From Rhodobacter sp. (GTDB lineage Bacteria > Pseudomonadota > Alphaproteobacteria > Rhodobacterales > Rhodobacteraceae), in contig JAIXXB010000033.1 of assembly GCA_027490955.1 (NCBI GenBank), positions 26,990 to 90,989 on the forward strand: a stretch of DNA of 64,000 nucleotides, given 5' to 3'. Made by a program: the position numbers and the translations under genes. Positions 62,901 through 64,000 of the stretch are shown piece after piece. The notes below the pieces were generated by a model. That model saw only the letters and a program-made list of their open reading frames with translations, made no database searches and had not been told where the DNA came from. Position 1 is the stretch's first letter. Every line of letters begins with the position of its first letter.

Positions 62901-64000
62901 ATCTCGGCGATGACGAGTTGCTTTTGCGCGGTGTGACCAATTCGGCCTTGATTGGGCTGTCGGCGGATCGTGGCGCTGTGCGTTGGAACCTTGGCACCAG
63001 CGGCAGCGATATCATCATCGGCAGCGCGCAAATTGACCTGACCTATGGCGGTGCGGGCAGTGACCTGATCTATGGCGATGCGGGCGATGACATTTTGTAT
63101 GGCGGCGGTGGCGGGCGCGAGACGATCTATGGCGGCACGGGCCATGACGTTATTTATGGCGATGCCACAGGGGCCAGCACGATTGGCGCGCAACTGTTTG
63201 GTGATGAGGGCAATGATACCGTAAACGGCGCGGCAGGGGCCGATACGCTGTATGGCGGCGCAGGGCAAGATACGCTGGACGGCGGCGCGGCAGGCGGGGC
63301 AGATCGCCTGTTTGGCGGCGATGGCGATGACAGGCTGACGGGGCAAAACGGCGCAGACAGCCTTGATGGGGGCGCGGGTCTGGATGTGCTTTATGGCGGC
63401 GATGATGCCGACACGCTGCGCGGCGCTGCGGGCAATGACCAACTGTTTGGCGCGGCAGGGGCTGATCTGTTGTATGGCGATGATGATGCGGATGTCTTGT
63501 ACGGCGGCGATGCCAATGACCTTTTGTATGGTGGCGCGGGCAATGATGCGATCTACGGCGGTTTGAATGTAGATCGGCTGTTTGGCGGCGATGGCAATGA
63601 CACCTTGTTCAGCGACAGTGGCGACAGCGTGGTTGTCGAAACCTTAGATGGTGGCGCGGGCATCGATTCGATCACCTATACCGATGGGGCGGGCCGCGCG
63701 CTGATCTATGGCGGCGCAGATGGTGATGTAATCCAAATCAACGATCTTGACAGGGGCACGATCTATGGCGGGCTTGGCAATGATCGCATTTCGGTCAGCG
63801 AACAGGACGAAGGCCTGCTGATTTTTGGCGATGCGGGCAATGACACTGTTATGGGCAGCACCTCTGGCGATGAAATGATCTATGGCGGCGATGGCAATGA
63901 CGTTTTGACAGCCCGCGATACGGCTGCGCTGCGCGGCGATGGGGGCGATGATGTGTTGCAAGTGGATGGCAACATGTTTGCGGACGTTGTGACCTGCCAC
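59915..64000 (+). CDS. giant RTX-type calcium-binding secreted protein, N-terminal part
   Basis: At least 1,362 residues; no stop codon before the window end. It starts [25 protein letters not shown] without a Sec signal, as expected for type I secretion. Dense GGxGxDxLxG nonapeptide repeats run from about residue 10 to 475, then a non-RTX region (about 475-865) with five ~58-residue units of the form TALxGGGFVVxWxD followed by VNxxT, then more RTX repeats, a ~100-residue insert (about 930-1030) and RTX repeats to the edge. Each RTX turn binds calcium after export. The C-terminal secretion signal, and any catalytic domain, would lie outside the window. ATG 59915 or the GTG three bases earlier is the start; the ribosome site is weak. 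Confidence 0.88.
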   Translation, partial: MTLGTNNAETILGETGNDVIIGLGGADRILGDGGNETIHGGADSVAATGGAGDTLDGGDSITAGAGSDVVYGGFGADTVDGGLGNDTVYGGVDEDAVKGGDGNDALFGGDANDNLEGGAGADRLYGGAGDDFLFGDDTVGGVAGNDTLYGDEGNDLIVSGGGNNLLYGGADNDSVYGGSGNNTIYGGDGDDLIDVFAGSNLLYAGEGNDQVTGGSGADTIYDLSGGMIAQGNGGNDSIFGGIDGDTIYGGAGRDRADGGTGGDVIYGGSFGAFGSDVSDDTLAGNAGEDSIYGDSGRDIIYGGADGDLLYGDTGTDAVLGGDGADTLFGGADQDGLLGEAGHDLLMGDAGGDALDGGAGNDSAYGGADQDTLYGGMDDDLLYGDGGNDRLDGGAGSDNLLGDEGNDTLLGGFDQDVLFGGEGNDSLDGGAGNDVAFGGAGNDTVLGGVGDDTINSGAGNDRVLGGVGNDVIRGDAFGIQRAGSEFVLNNDQAAGFIRQMPALSGTADGGFLAVFFNNNVAGGAQADIQLQRFSANGTLSGDVVLVNSHTGGAQIEPVVTALTGGGYAVAWTDNSTTGLDNSSGGIIARVYGANGLPLGAEFLVNSGNTTVIQNNPAITSLQDGGFVVTWEDQSGAAGDTWGYAVVAQVYNADGTARGGNFVVNDDDLFHQSDPAVAGLDNGNFVVVWMNTGNGSFDRLQFAIFDDTNRIIGDVSIVPNPMGHAQAPSVTALRGGGFAIAWQNYTGPGTDSEIQVQMFDSDGATLSAPIVVNTITTSLQIEPSITALSDGGFVVVWQDHSASSDDPNGRAVRMQVFDSYGDRVGTEMLVNTTTTGSQSLPVITALAGGGFVVAWEDTSAGNNIRAQVFTTQTISDDTLSGDDGFDTIYGGGGNDILYGGTGDDMVLGDAGNDTLRGDAGRDMLDGGAGNDLIYGGVDGDVYALRIGNGNDTVADFTVAQGDRVLLTGALADGLADIDDLASFLDTRASTVTGGILVDLGDDELLLRGVTNSALIGLSADRGAVRWNLGTSGSDIIIGSAQIDLTYGGAGSDLIYGDAGDDILYGGGGGRETIYGGTGHDVIYGDATGASTIGAQLFGDEGNDTVNGAAGADTLYGGAGQDTLDGGAAGGADRLFGGDGDDRLTGQNGADSLDGGAGLDVLYGGDDADTLRGAAGNDQLFGAAGADLLYGDDDADVLYGGDANDLLYGGAGNDAIYGGLNVDRLFGGDGNDTLFSDSGDSVVVETLDGGAGIDSITYTDGAGRALIYGGADGDVIQINDLDRGTIYGGLGNDRISVSEQDEGLLIFGDAGNDTVMGSTSGDEMIYGGDGNDVLTARDTAALRGDGGDDVLQVDGNMFADVVTCH

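Noticed and set aside
60257..63442. Several minus-strand open frames under the RTX gene
   Set aside because: GC-rich RTX repeats generate mirror frames; the plus-strand frame is continuous to the window end with clear calcium-binding motifs.

Overview
The window is chromosomal DNA of an alphaproteobacterium, almost certainly Rhodobacterales (Rhodobacteraceae). The evidence is a set of lineage signatures rather than a database match: the PhaR-controlled polyhydroxybutyrate locus, GTTC-N7-GTTC SOS boxes, a DUF1127 gene followed by CCUCCUCCC hairpin RNAs, a terminated small-RNA-like leader in front of mraZ, GapR, DUF3572 and DUF983 genes, and uniformly GC-rich coding sequence. Species cannot be named from sequence alone. 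No insertion sequence, prophage, CRISPR array or rRNA was seen. Base composition and codon use look even throughout.

Layout. 1-6.8 kb: the start of metG, an SOS-boxed ImuA-like gene, two lipoproteins, a fatty acid desaturase, a NUDIX/DUF983 pair, then an EF-hand protein with an ECF sigma factor / small membrane protein / periplasmic metal-sensor-like unit. 6.9-14.8 kb: a PleD-type diguanylate cyclase, DUF3572, a HAD phosphatase, an MttB-family methyltransferase, DUF4153, and a degenerate H-NOX protein paired with an HNOBA-GGDEF cyclase. 14.8-19.1 kb: glpK, thrS and an alpha/beta hydrolase. 19.2-24.9 kb: the PHB locus phaZ<->phaC-phasin-phaR-lysR, with two perfect PhaR-type operators. 25-33.1 kb: a small EF-hand protein, pyruvate carboxylase, a 14-TM MFS exporter and an SOS-boxed UvrD/PcrA helicase. 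33.2-35.1 kb: a DUF1127 gene with six downstream CCUCCUCCC-loop hairpins, and an Mrp ATPase. 35.1-45.1 kb: a UpsM-like leader RNA and the dcw genes mraZ-rsmH-ftsL-ftsI-murE-murF-mraY-murD, stopping after murD at tRNA-Thr. 45.2-48.6 kb: an orphan fused iron-type ABC permease, an unknown protein, gapR and a small membrane protein. 48.6-59.7 kb: a putative catabolic island for a methylated amine or betaine (LysR, two FAD-GcvT demethylating dehydrogenases, an MttB-family protein, aldehyde dehydrogenase, HIBADH-like dehydrogenase, Cys/Met-type PLP enzyme). 59.9-64 kb: the N-terminal 1,362 residues of a very large RTX calcium-binding secreted protein, running off the window.

How it works together. 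The PHB genes form one module in which PhaR probably senses granules and represses phaC/phaZ and phasin through the CTGC-N3-GCAG palindromes. The ImuA and UvrD genes probably belong to a LexA regulon. The DUF1127-hairpin unit is predicted to be a stress-induced RNA operon. The 48.6-59.7 kb island is the best candidate for an undescribed pathway: its chemistry is readable but its substrate is not. A short GC-hairpin / GGATATTT / AAGAAGAAG element recurs seven times, always just 3' of a stop codon and in the orientation of that gene; in some copies it also supplies the Shine-Dalgarno sequence of the next gene.
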